Source: Halicephalobus mephisto (Eukaryota > Nematoda > Chromadorea > Rhabditida > Panagrolaimidae). Taken from it: a stretch of 64,000 nucleotides of DNA. Of this stretch, positions 50,681-62,129 are shown piece after piece. Made by a program: the position numbers and the translations under genes. Below the pieces are notes generated by a model. It was given only the letters and a program-made list of their open reading frames with translations, was not told where the DNA came from and did not search any database. Where the stretch lies: NCBI GenBank assembly GCA_009193035.1, contig SWDT01000012.1, positions 673,229 to 737,228 of the forward strand. The letters run 5' to 3'. Within the stretch, counting starts at the first letter, position 1, and each line of letters starts with the position of its first letter.

Positions 50681-50907
50681 GATCAAGCAGTAGAATAATG
50701 TATCACGGAAAACAAGAAGGCTCTTGGCACGAAAATCTCTAAGGCGCAGGGATCTTATTTGCACGTCATTTTATAGTAGCGATGATGTTGTTCATGGGAT
50801 AGAAAAAGAAAGGTGACACTGAATCGTTCGAAGTTGTAATTAGTTTGTATCGTTTGGTTACTTGCATAAATCAAGGAGTTAGCATTCGGGCAGGACTAGT
50901 CAATTAA
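50681..50907 (+). repeat. Left LTR of the Pao/BEL relic
   Basis: The direct repeat of 52911-53125. The best-conserved stretch covers GAATCGTTCGAAG to AGTCAATTAA. The outer edges are approximate. Its antisense strand continues the tyrosine hydroxylase reading frame upstream. Confidence 0.75.
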
Positions 50908-52910
50908 GAAAATGCCATATTCCATCATATGGTTAAGCTGGCTCCGCGGGAGACCACGCCCATGCAACAGCTAGAGCAATTTGTATTGTATTGTATATGG
51001 TTAAGCAACTGAAGACAATGAACTATGGTACAGATTCTATGGAAGGAACAGAAATAGTTTTATCTAAGTTTAGGAAGATCCATGAGGTAGCAATCAGGAC
51101 TGACGCAAGAATGAAAGGAAGAGGATTGCCAAAAGTATTCTGGATCATTTGGAAGAGTTTTTGGAAATTGAAGAGCAAGGCATGTAAGAAAACTAAAAGT
51201 CATAGATCAGTTACAGAGAAAGTTAATATATAAACTTTAGGCAATAGGAACACCGATGCAACAAATCAAGGTCGAATGGGCGTTAGAATTTCAGAGAACG
51301 AACAGAAGTGAGAAAGATCTTGGAACCAAATGCGGCATCTATTGGAAGAGAGAGTTGGTTTAAAAAAGAAGTATTAAAGTCATGCGTATTTTACCAAGAA
51401 ACTCATTGTCGTCAGGAGTATTTGGTAATTAAAACAACAGAAAAAAGAATAATAAAAGTTCAGAACGATAAAAGATGTCTTAATTGTTTGGAAATAGTTT
51501 AAGAAAATGTGTAAAAGAAAAATTTGGAGAATACCATAGGAAACATCATATACCATTGTCTCAGAGATAGACAGCATGTCTTGAAAAAGTAAAGAAACCA
51601 ACGATGGCAAGTACAGTACCCAATGAGATTAATGAAAGTGTTGGAAGATGTCCCTCTCTTATAACTTTAATTACTGAAGTTAAAACTCGGATAGATCATA
51701 TAATGTGAAAGTGAGATTGCTGTTTGATTCACACTTTCGGAAATTCTACAACACAATAAAATTAGCGAGACAATTTTAGCTCTAAGAAATGGAAAAGGAG
51801 CTAATGATTGTCTATTACTTTGGAGATAATAGGGCTATACACAGCTCTAAAATAATGGAAATGATAATATTAACTAAGAAGGAGCCAATGAAGATTATTG
51901 TCAACGTAACTATGAATATTATTAGTACACGGATAGTGACCTTTCAAATCGAGAACAATGTAGATCCCAACGAACAATAAGATGTGAAGAGATCAACAGT
52001 GAATATACTAATTGGAATATATCCATATTAGAACCTTATTGATAAGGCAACAGAGATTGAGCAAAACGAATTCCTAGTAAGAAACATGGTTATAAAGAGA
52101 ATGCTACAGAATCCAAATGAGACAGTTAAGACGATAGTTAGTGAATTCAGTGACGAGTAATTAATAACTGGAGACTGAGTCATCTTAAAGAGAGTAGTAG
52201 GATAACTGAAGATGAAAGAATGATTAAATTTTTCAGGAAGATGACTATTCTGAGAAATGGAAGATATAAAGTTTAACTTTCATAGAAACATAATCAGAAG
52301 CTGTTTGTGACAAATATTGGCTTAGGGATTGATCAGCTAAAATTTACGGTGATAAAACGATAAAAGAGTCTGGAGAGGTTCAAAGAACAGCGAAATAGCT
52401 GAGGAAACTGTTCAGAAAGCATATGGTGATCGAGTTTACTACATTTCACACCACATAGTTTTTAAAGAAGAGAGTGACACCACGAAAATCAGAATCGTTT
52501 TAAATTGCTCTGCTAAAACTTCAATCAAAACCGATTTCTTGAATGATGCAATAGTGTAGTAACTCAGCCTATTACCCCCTGATCCGAAGCACTAAAATCG
52601 TCTAGAAGTATTGAAGAAGAACCAATTGTTAGATCAGAAGTACCAAAAGATACTTGACTGCTCTCAAAAAAATCATCTTTGAAACAAAGAAGATCAAGGG
52701 TTAAGAAGGCATCAAAAGAAAGGATGGTCGTGTTGATCTATAGGGAAACTGAGTTTAGAGGAAATTGAACCCTCGGAAGAATCAATCAACTAATCACTTT
52801 AAGAAACGGATAGATAAGAACAGTCAAAATCAAGACAGGAGCTGAGATAATAAGGTGGTCATTGAACCATTTGTACCCATTGGAATTGAGGAAGGAGAAG
52901 CCCACGTCCG

Positions 52911-53125
52911 TGAGTAACAGTATTGTGAAAAACAAGAAGGCTCTCAGCACAAAAATTCCTGAGGCACAAAGACACAACGCACACAATTTTATAGCAGCAA
53001 TAACGTTGTTCGAAGAAGAGGAAACGAATGGTGACATTGAATCGTTCGAAGCTGTATTTAGTTTGTACCGTTTGGTTACTTGCATAAATCAAGGAGTTAG
53101 CATTTGAACAGGATTAGTCAATTAA
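52911..53125 (+). repeat. Right LTR of the Pao/BEL relic
   Basis: The second copy of the direct repeat, preceded by the polypurine tract. By eye the two copies differ at roughly 15% of positions, so the insertion is not recent. Confidence 0.75.
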
Positions 53126-53934
53126 AGCAACACGTTAAATTACCTCAGAAAGTGAGTCATATGATTAATTTTATTAAACTTAATATTATCATCGGGAAAA
53201 AACAATTGCTTCTTTTAATTCCTATATCAATTTTTTCATATGATTACATTTAAATATTTCAGTAATTTATCCAGATTATGAAGCTTTGCTTGATTCATGT
53301 TCTTCATTGGTGGTTGTCTTCTTAAGATAATTATTCTAAAATTGACGGTGATTTAAAAAGCATTCATCATCTACTTGATCAAGATGGGGAATTTCACTTT
53401 TTTAAAGTTGCATGTTTTGATTTTGATAAATTTGACGCCTTATCAAATTTTGAAATTAAGTTTTTGGAACTTTAGTAACGTGAATTATTATGTGCTAATC
53501 ATTACAACTTAGACGGAATTTAATGTTTTTATTTTTAAAGATTACGATAAAACGTTCAGAATATCTTCTAAGATAAAGTGATAAAATTAATTTTGTTGTG
53601 TTAAAGAAATAACTTTGATATATTCAGCTAAATATGAGTGAAATCATCAAAAATGTTTTTATGAGTTATGGTTGTCATCGAAAATCCTGATTTCATAAAT
53701 TTATGAAACTTTAATAGAGGTCAAACAAATTCAATAAAAAATAATAGTTGATTTTAGTGATTGTTCAAATTTCGCTGATTTCCGACTTTGTTTACAACTA
53801 GCACGAGACCACATGAGATCAGACAATAAGCTGCTTGCCAAAGGATAAACATAAATGCAACGCCCGCTGTTATTGAATAAGTTGCTTTTTTTCTTTTACA
53901 TTCGCGTGTAATCAGGATTAAAGGTATTGCTTTC
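53126..53934. other. AT-rich intergenic, no gene recognised
   Basis: No open frame with recognisable features. The region lies between the retroelement relic and the direct repeat at 53935. Confidence 0.45.
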
Positions 53935-54218
53935 TCAAGATCTCTAAATCTCTTAAATTTTCACCTCGTATTAGTTCACAGTTTAATTTGAAAATTCTGA
54001 TCAGGATCGAAAATGTCAATTTTTTTGAGGTTTTAATTTTTGAACAAATTTTGTTTCCATTCAAATTTTCTTATTTTCGGATAAAATTAATTTGGATTCT
54101 CGACCTTCAATTATGTCGGAATATGTCCGAATTTTGCTCAAAATAAATTCGAAATTATACGCAAAATTTCGAAATCGCCAATTTTGGTCAAAAACTACTT
54201 TCCTACTAAGTCACGTCT
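53935..54218 (+). repeat. 280-bp direct repeat, left copy
   Basis: Matches 56598-56885 in the same orientation with few differences, for example GATCAGGATCGAAAATGTCA, TTCCATTCAAATTTTCTTAT and CGAAATCGCCAATTTTGGTC. The two copies bracket the MITE and the foldback element. They could be LTRs of a replaced element or a duplicated target segment. Confidence 0.85.
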
Positions 54219-54270
54219 TTCAAGACCATTAAAACCTATTTTAGATGACTTTTGCTCCTTTTATATATAT

Positions 54271-54425
54271 AAAAAACGTAACTTTTGGTTCAGTAACAAA
54301 TCTAAACAGTTACTGTTCCGTGCAATTTTTATTGCAATCATCACATGATCATGAAAACTGTAACGATTGTGTTACAGTTTTATCACATTTGACAATTGTT
54401 ACTGAACCAAAAGTTACGTTTTTTT
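54271..54425. mobile_element. MITE with ACGTAACTTTTGGTTCAGTA ends, copy 2
   Basis: A 155-bp element with near-perfect terminal inverted repeats (ACGTAACTTTTGGTTCAGTA and its inverse) and an inner palindrome, AAACTGTAACGATTGTGTTA. It is related in layout and end sequence to 29553-29710. Confidence 0.85.
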
Positions 54426-54432
54426 GTATGGA

Positions 54433-56243
54433 GGCCCAGTACAAAAAGTAGAAGTGTTTAAATTTGGATAACAAATATTTAGAATAGGATAACGGTACTC
54501 GCGGATTCAGAATCCGACATCAGAATTGGGAGTCGGTCTTCAGAATCTGGAAATTCAAAATTCCGAAGTTTGAGAGGTCATAACTTCGTTAGATAAAGTC
54601 CAATCGACTTCATTCTTCGATTAATATCTGCTTTTTAAGATTTCTAAATTTTCAGACACTGACTTCTGAATTTGTGTTCTAAGAGGGGATTCTGATATGT
54701 CGTAATCTTTTTCGTCAGGTTTTACTGTCTAGATGACCTGTGAGGAAGTTGAATTTTATGTGTACCAACGACTCTTAGAACCCTCCATAAAATACCGCTG
54801 GATGCAACATCAAAATCGTGTCACACCAGAAGTTATACCAAAAATCACTTCTGACGCTCGTCTGGCAGGTCAGGAAAATTCCTCTGTTGATTAGAATGCT
54901 ATTCAACTTTCTATTTAGCATTTTTTCCGCACTGTAGAGGGTCCGCTTCAGTACAATATCATAATATAAAAATAAGACACTTAAAGAAATTAAACACTTA
55001 AATTTGCAATTTTTGGTCGTAGATATGTTCTGACATGACTTCCTTTCTAGTGATTGGCTCATTGTAAAGCTTGACATCATTATCGATCTAAGTTCTTAGC
55101 TTGTTTTGTGAGATTTCTATTATGATATTATTCAACAAAAGTGCAATTTGTGGATTATAAAGTTTTTGGGGGTATTGAGTTCATTTGTATTGAAAGTTTT
55201 GAGTCAGCACCTCAAGGTAAGGGGGTATAAAAATCAGAGGTTAAGTTTATGAAAATCTGAGGGTAACTAATAAATAAATAATCAGGTATAGGGGTTTCGA
55301 GTATGAGGATTTCAAAGATCAAGTTATTTCCGCTGCAGGACTACTACTAAACGCCTTGGTTTGACAGAGAATTCTGTTATTTGATTATTTTGATATGATA
55401 AAATCTACTTTTTCGAAGCTTCAAAGTGACTATACAACGAAAATAACTTCACTTTCAAATTCTCCATTTTTGAGAATATCATAATTAACATTTCATTTAT
55501 GAATTTTCCTTGACTTTTGGGAATTCAGTTTCTCGGTCTCTATACTCCTTACTTTGAGGATCATAAATCGAATATCCTACTATTGTTGATTTTTCCATGT
55601 TCACAAATTTCGCATTTGATCTTTTATTTGAAACATCTTTCCTATTATCAATTTTGGATCCTTAACCCTTCGTACTTGCTTAACTTGGGATCTTGAATTG
55701 AAGCTTCCACTACTAATGAACTCAGTAGCTCCGAAAATCCTATGATCCACATATTATACTTTTGTTGAATAGCATTCTAATCAACAGAGGAATTTTCCTG
55801 ATCTGCCAGACGAGCGTCAGAAGTGATTTTTGGTATAACTTCTGGTGTGACACGATTTTGATGTTGCATCCAGCGGTATTTTATGGAGGGTTCTAAGAGT
55901 CGTTGGTACACATAAAATCCAACTTCCTTACAGGTCGTCTAGACAGTAAAACCTGGTGAAAAAAGATTACGACATTTCAGAATCCTCTCTTAGGACACAA
56001 AATCAGAAGTCAGTGTCTGAAAAATTTAGAGATCTTAGGGAATATATTATTTAAAAAATAAACCAAATTGATTAAACTTCATTCAACAAAGTTATGACTT
56101 CTCAAATCTCAGAATCTCCGAATTTTGAAGACCGATTCCTAATTCTGATGCCAGATTCAGAATTTACAAGTCCCATTATCCTATTCTAGGTATATTGTTT
56201 ATTCAAATTTAAACATTTATACTTTTGGTGCTGGAGAATGTGT
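54433..56243. mobile_element. Foldback element 1, long inverted arms
   Basis: The left arm from 54433 and the right arm ending at about 56243 are inverted copies. For example, ACGACTCTTAGAACCCTCCA at 54769 is matched by TGGAGGGTTCTAAGAGTCGT near 55884. GCCAGACGAGCGTCAGAAGT in the right arm has its inverse in the left arm. The arms are about 470 bp with good identity, and weaker inverted similarity continues towards the centre near 55300-55500, so the element is close to one 1.8-kb palindrome. No coding frame is intact. Related arms occur at 62130-62850 and a miniature form at 60335-60550. Confidence 0.85.
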
Positions 56244-56597
56244 ATGTAGTATGGGTCTTCGGAACTGTGTAGTGTTGAACGCTCAATGATAGTTACATAG
56301 CTCCGAGACCAAGCAGAGGATTGAGATTCCTACCATTGGCAGTTTGCCAGATAAGTTTATTCAACATTATCAAGGGAATAGAAAAAAAACGTCTATCCAG
56401 GGTCTTCAGTCCGAGCTCCACAGAAATCCAATAGATTCGATCAACAATATGATTCTTTCTCTCCGCGAGGTTCGGTTTCCTTCACTTTATATTGTGATCT
56501 AGGTACATCGACTGATAAGACGGAGACTTCATGAAGAAATCGTGTGGTATTTGAATTTTACGTATCTTAATTATACCCCGTGTAGTTACATAGAATG

Positions 56598-56885
56598 GCT
56601 CTTAAATCTCTTGGATTTTCACCTCGTATTAATTCATAGTTTGATTTGAAAATTCTGATCAGGATCGAAAATGTCAATTTTTTTGAGGTTTTAATTTTTG
56701 AACAAATTTTGTTTCCATTCAAATTTTCTTATTTTCGGATAAAATTAATTTGGATTCTCGACCTCCAATTATGTCGAAATCTGTCCGAATTTTGCTCAAA
56801 ATAAATTTGAAATTATACGCAAAATTTCGAAATCGCCAATTTTGGTCAAAAATTATTTTTCTATCTAGACACGTGTCCCAGGACA
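56598..56885 (+). repeat. 280-bp direct repeat, right copy
   Basis: The partner of 53935-54218. The spacing between the copies (about 2.7 kb) is filled mainly by foldback element 1. Confidence 0.85.
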
Positions 56886-58609
56886 ATTAACTACTCGGTG
56901 GTCTATTTTAAATTTTAATTGACCTTTTTTCCGAGACATCTGGCAAAATTAGCTTAGTTTAAAAAATTTTTTTTCCGAAAAATTGTCTTGCTAACCTCTA
57001 GGAAAATTTAAAATTCATAGCTTATTCATTGTTGTTCATCACACAGTGGATCTCGTAACTGAGTCATAATTTTTTGTAATAAAAATTGTTTTCGACCCGA
57101 TGATGATGGAGAGTACTTCCTCCGCACCTGTTGATGCCTTATGTTTGAGTTTTTTTTATCAGTTTTGTCATCATCACGTGGATTTTTTTCGATATAAATG
57201 GCTTCGATTGATTTTCACTTTTTTTTAAAATTTTAATTTCCTCCTTTAAAAAGGTCAAAATATAAATTCGACAAAGTTACATTAGTCAGCATTTGAATCT
57301 TTCGCTGTGGTCTAATTTCCTCCGTGATTCATCCTGTTTGTACTTTCCAAAAATGACCGCCAAAAAAAGATATAAAAATTTATTTCTCTGTCACAAGTTT
57401 ATGGCCTGCGGCAACTTTTTTCCGAAATCAATAAAGATACAATTGACTGTTAATTCTCTTTTAACAAAACTGATCTGACAAGTTTTGGATTTATTTTTCC
57501 TATTTTTATTGGTTTTAACGCGGTTTTTTCTTTTTTCGGAAGAAATACAGCTGTATTTAATCTTCATTTTGTTTGATTATAGGTAGATGAAACGAAAAAT
57601 TTGATATAAGTAAACATGTTATAAATAAAGTGGATTTTTTTATTTATTGAATTTCTCACCATTTTGATGTTTTTTGAATTTTATCGTGAAACTTTTTTTT
57701 ATTATAATTAGTTTTAAAATGATAACTTTTTTAGAATTTTTTAGGATTCAGGAAGTTCGAAAACGAACATTCGAATTTAGGATTTTGGAAGCTTTTAAAA
57801 TTTTCTAAAAATTTGTATGGAAATATTTCTCAATATTTATATTTATAAAATTAAAGTTTTATTGAAGCTTCTAGAATTCAGCAGAAGGTTTTGAATTTTC
57901 CTAGAATTTTTGAAAGTTCCTAGAACTTTTCAGAATTTAATAAAAAATTTTCAAAATTTTCAGAACCTGGTGTAAATTTTTTAAGTTTTCTAGAATTTTA
58001 TAAAAGTTTTCAAAATTTCATATAACTTTTCAGAATTCATTAAAAATTTCTGAAACCAAGGATACTGGAATTTTCAAAAATACGTTAAAAACTTATGTCG
58101 AGAAGATTTCGCAACAATACCCATTTCTGGTTTTTTATAATAGTGTGATTCTTTTTACTTGATTTGACTCCATTTCCGAAATAGAATCTATTTTTTGACT
58201 TTTGCGCAGTTTTCCCGGAGTGACTGCCTCGTTTCGGAACCAAGGCCGTTCTTGACATTGAAGCCAATTGTCAGACAAACGCTCGTTCTTGCAGCCAGAG
58301 CAGGGAAAACTGACCAGTGGGCATTCCAAGTGTATATTTTTTCGATTTTCATCCTAACTGAACCGAGCTCAAAGGATTAATGAAAAATCGTGGCTTTGGA
58401 AAAATGCTCTTTTAAATTTTTTAAATTTCAGAATCGGGTATTTTTAATTTTGCCTTTCATTTTGAGTGGCTTGAACACCAAGCTTATTTTATTATTCCCT
58501 TTGAGACTCATTTCGAGGAGGCTTCGTCAGACTGCCTACGGCATTACTACGTATTTCATCATTCCTTCTTTTGTGGCTTAGCCGATTTCGAAATTTCTAA
58601 AGAACTGAG
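56886..58609. other. Intergenic region with two exon-like islands
   Basis: Mostly AT-rich. At 58211-58330, between a GCGCAG acceptor and a GTGTAT donor, a GC-richer open segment reads SRSDCLVSEPRPFLTLKPIV and onward. At 58432-58608, after ATTTCAG, two frames are open: a hydrophobic one (VFLILPFILSG) that joins the first island in phase, and another reading FHFEWLEHQAYFIIPFETHF. I cannot decide whether these are exons of a small gene, 5' leader sequence of the ADAM-like gene, or transposon remains. Confidence 0.3.
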
Positions 58610-61000
58610 ATGAACTTATGGATTACGAACATTTCATTGACCTTGGTTAGACTTTTACCGATTATCGGGTTCCTTCATGCTTCCATCTACGATGCTCCAG
58701 ATTATGGACTGGTAACTACAGACAGTAATACCCGGTATTTGTATGTTATCGCTTTTGTGGATAGGAATACGGTAAGTTGTATTTCTCAAAAATTGGGTCT
58801 TGACAGGAAGAGTCATTTTTTCTAAAGCGGAAATTTATTTTTTTTTTGAAAATGTTTCTTGAAGCAAAAATTGATTTTTAGAATTTTCTATCTCGAAACG
58901 AAAATTTATTTTTTGAAAAAAAAGTAATTTTTGTATTAAACAAAGTTTATTTTTAAAATTATTTTTAGTTTTGAAACGAAAGTTTATTTCTTTAGGAAAG
59001 TTATTTTTAGTTTTGAAACGGAAGTTTATTTTTAAAATTATTGTTTTTATCATATTTAGTATCTTTATCTACTTCTTTCTGAGAGCTTTTTGAAAAATAA
59101 TTTCTAACCATCTGCTGTCACTTTGCCTGGACCTATTTCCATAAGTGCCAGATGGGTTTTTTCAATTGTTTGATTGATTCGTTTTTTCCAGGCCAAGATT
59201 TACCACAATGATCCCAGGACGATAAAGAGAGCAGTTGCGACCACGTTCACTACAGCCAATACTTATTTTTACCAACTGGATATCAGGTTAATCTTGGCAG
59301 ATGTGATCATCACTGATCAAGATTTCGGACAAATCCAAGATACTAATAAGTTCCACAATGAATTAAGATCAAAAAGAGTGCTACCGTATCACAATTTTGC
59401 GGTTTTTCTTGCTTCAGGAAAAACTTATGGAACTGCTTGGGCAGCCCAATTGTGTCGTCCATATAACGGTATAATCGTTCCGGTGAGTTTTCATTTTTAG
59501 AACTATTGAAAATTTAAAATTTTTCTAATCCTACAATTTGTCCATTTTTTCCTTTTTTAAAATAAATGGGCTGTTCATTTGATCCTTTGAGTGTCCTGTT
59601 TCCCGCCAATTGCTTAGGTCACTCTGATTTATCTCCTAAAAATGTGTCACCCATTGTTGAGTGATTAGCTATGTTTTTTACGAATTTGATTGATGGATAA
59701 GTGTAAAAATTGCAGATGAGTCCATATAGCCCTGAGGAGTCCGGACCTGGAATCGTTGAATACTTTGGAATTTTGTTGAATATGAGCAGAACAGAAAACC
59801 CGGAAAACTTGGAAAATTGCCGATGCAAGGCTTATTTCTCGAGATCCAGAGCTTCTGGAAGAAGTTTTCACATGAGTGATAAATGTCTCCAAGCCCCAGG
59901 ATTTTCGTATAACTGCACTTTCCAAGCCTTGTATAATAAAGTGAAGGAATCAAATTGTATTCCGAAGAAGAAAAGAACTCACAACGACGATGTCGCTGAA
60001 GGATACGCGAATATGCAACCATCAGCTCAAGTCAGACTCCACAGAATCAATATCTGCGGAAATGGCATCTTGGAAGAAGGAGAACAATGTGATTGTGGAT
60101 ACAGAAAGTCCTGCAAGGACCATCTTGAAAGAAAATCTTGTGATCAGAACCGGTGTAAATGGGAAGGAGAAACCTCTGAAGAGGAAATCAGTTTAGAAGA
60201 AATTTGTGAATGTACATTGGAAAGGAAAATTCTTGAAAGACATTGTGGAAGAAGGAAATGCACTCTCGGGATCCCCATCTGGATCAAAGTAAGTTTAATC
60301 TATCTTAAAAGTCAGCTTAAGTAACGTTGTATATGTCGATAGAGTTCTGATACAACATTTTGGATATCTCTAGAATTGAAAAAGCATCTAGAATAACGGA
60401 ATCGGATCTGCAGATTCTAAATCTGGGATCAGGATCAGAAGTTAGCCTTCGAAATCCAAGGTTCTGAGGACTAACTCCTATTGCTGGCATCAGATTCAGA
60501 ACCTACGGATCTGATTGCTCCATTGTAAATGCCTTTTTGAATTCTAAAAGTATCTAAAGTTTTGCACCGGAGGTCTATACAAAAATACACAAAGTTGCAC
60601 TACAATGACTCTTAATTTTAATTTAACTCCGTCAAAAATCTTATTGTAGCACGCAATTGTGTATTCCATCACAGGAATGATCTTCACTCTTCTTTGCTGC
60701 TGCTTTAGTTGCATCTATGGCAGGAACCCCAGTAAGATTTATCGTAAATCGTTAATTATTGAATATGGAGACAGACCTAAGAAATCCCCGCCACCTCCAC
60801 CGCCTGCCTACCTCAAGCCGAAGAAAACCTCCATCTCAAGACCATCTACAGCCCCTCCGCCTCCACCAGTGAAACCGAAGGAAATCATTGTCAAACTTCC
60901 AACTGCTCAATATTCATCAATGTTAGCTCAAACTATTCCACTGCCCAAAAAGAGTTCATCTATCAAAGAAAATCCTTACGACAAAGTTCCTTTCAATTGA
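58610..61000 (+). CDS. Short ADAM-like membrane protein lacking the zinc-protease motif
   Basis: Exons 58610-58771, 59192-59482, 59716-60288 and 60650-61000 join in phase 0 to 458 residues. A signal peptide (about residues 1-25) is followed directly by a reprolysin-like region (TRYLYVIAFVDRN, then TTANTYFYQLDIRLILADVI); there is no prodomain. Where ADAMs have HExxHxxGxxHD, this protein has IVEYFGILLNMSRTE (about 164-178) with no histidine. The flanking CRCK and CLQAPGFSYNCTFQALYNKV still fit the domain. A disintegrin start, ICGNGILEEGEQCDCG, lies near 264-280 but the domain is shortened. Transmembrane segment: about 344-366 (IVYSITGMIFTLLCCCFSCI). The cytoplasmic tail has PPPPPP runs suited to SH3 binding. 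It is presumably an adhesion or scaffold protein. Intron 3 holds a miniature foldback element. Confidence 0.85.
60335..60550. mobile_element. Miniature foldback derivative in ADAM-like intron 3
   Basis: The segment AATAACGGAATCGGATCTGC...TCAGAAGTTAGCCTTCGAAA and the inverted segment ATTGCTGGCATCAGATTCAG...GATCTGATTGCTCCATT resemble the outer ends of foldback element 1 joined almost directly. About 210 bp, no coding capacity. Confidence 0.6.
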
Positions 61001-62129
61001 GTTAATTGTTAATTTTTATTGGTTATTGTTACGGGTGAGGATTACCTCAATTTTCTTTGTTTTACATTCTTGTTTTGAAAATTGAATATATGATTACTGA
61101 AAAGTCAAAGTAGATCTACCTTAGATTTGATTGGAGATGTGTGAAATACCGTATCCTGCAGTGGGTTTACAAATACTTTTACTTAAGTTGACGTTTCTAC
61201 AAAAGTTGTTTATTATTTTAAGCATTCAGAATCTGCATTCCACTTATGATTAATCCTGTTATAAATCGAGAAAATCTGCAATATCCATAAATTTGGGATT
61301 GCACATTTAAATTTCCAGTTGCATTTGCAAGTAAAAATTTAATAGATTTCCTAATATTGAATGCAACCAAAGATAGCATTTCTAGGTTGTTTTTGTTCAA
61401 CAAACAAATTATAAATTTCGAAATTACTTTGTAATCGAATTTGAAAAGTTTAACAAAATGATTAATAATATATTTCGTAAGATAATGTTCTTCTAAATTT
61501 TAAAATATTACAAATCTTATCGAAATTACATTGGAGTATCAGGATAACTCGTCATAGTTTAATTCATAATTGGTACAATTGGATGATTCATGTCATTTTA
61601 AACAAAAAATTTGTTTTAACAAACAGAACCTGTATTACTAAGTCTGTTATTAAGTTGTAAATTTGTTTCCAGATCTAATTACAGAATAACTTTCCAATCA
61701 CAGATCCGTATATTTAGTTAAAAAACCTACAGGGACTATATAGATTTATATTCAACAGTAGAAAAATTACCAAATTTTAACAAACTTATAGATTGATTGT
61801 TTTTAATTTATTCGTGAAATCAATTATAGTAAATGAAAAAATTATTGAAAAATTTCTTAAAATCACATCAAAGTTATTAGATTGGGCTTTCTATTTAAAT
61901 TATGACGGTTATTTTAATTGTATTGAACACAAAAGTCTCACTCCTATGATTTTATTTTTCTATGATAACTCAGACTGAAATTTGGAACAAAAAAGACCTG
62001 TTATTATGATGATTTCGTAATTTAAAATTTTTACCAATGTTAAAATTAACTTTGAACATTGCTTATCTTAAGAGCGATTCTATGTAACTTTTTGCATTTT
62101 TTGGCACAATAGAAAAAAATGTTCTTCGA
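61001..62129. other. AT-rich intergenic, no gene recognised
   Basis: Downstream of the ADAM-like gene. No exon-like segment or clear repeat until the foldback arm begins near 62130. Confidence 0.5.

Larger units (their letters stand above)
50681..53125 (+). mobile_element. Degenerate Pao/BEL-type LTR retrotransposon relic
   Basis: Two direct repeats of about 0.2 kb (about 50681-50907 and 52911-53125) share ACTTGCATAAATCAAGGAGT and flank 2.0 kb of broken coding sequence. Near 51474 a CLNC zinc-knuckle start is followed, across stops, by an HHIPL box as in Pao/BEL gag. At 52434-52556 a segment beginning VYYISHH and including TTKIRIVLNCSAK matches the reverse-transcriptase lead region of Pao/BEL elements. 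Many stops and large deletions make it inactive. The purine tract GAGGAAGGAGAAG at 52888 precedes the right repeat as a polypurine tract should. TGGCTCCGCGGGAGACC at about 50939 could be the primer site but lies further from the repeat than usual. Confidence 0.75.

Noticed and set aside
50435..50764. N-terminal extension of tyrosine hydroxylase by 110 residues
   Set aside because: The frame is open but reads into an antisense LTR, lacks family similarity, and a good acceptor plus the RRDSL site support the start at 50434. Kept only as a finding.
57293..57478. Short open frame with MTAKKRYKNLFLCHKF
   Set aside because: I could not connect it in phase to the islands at 58211 or to the ADAM-like gene, and it has no family similarity.
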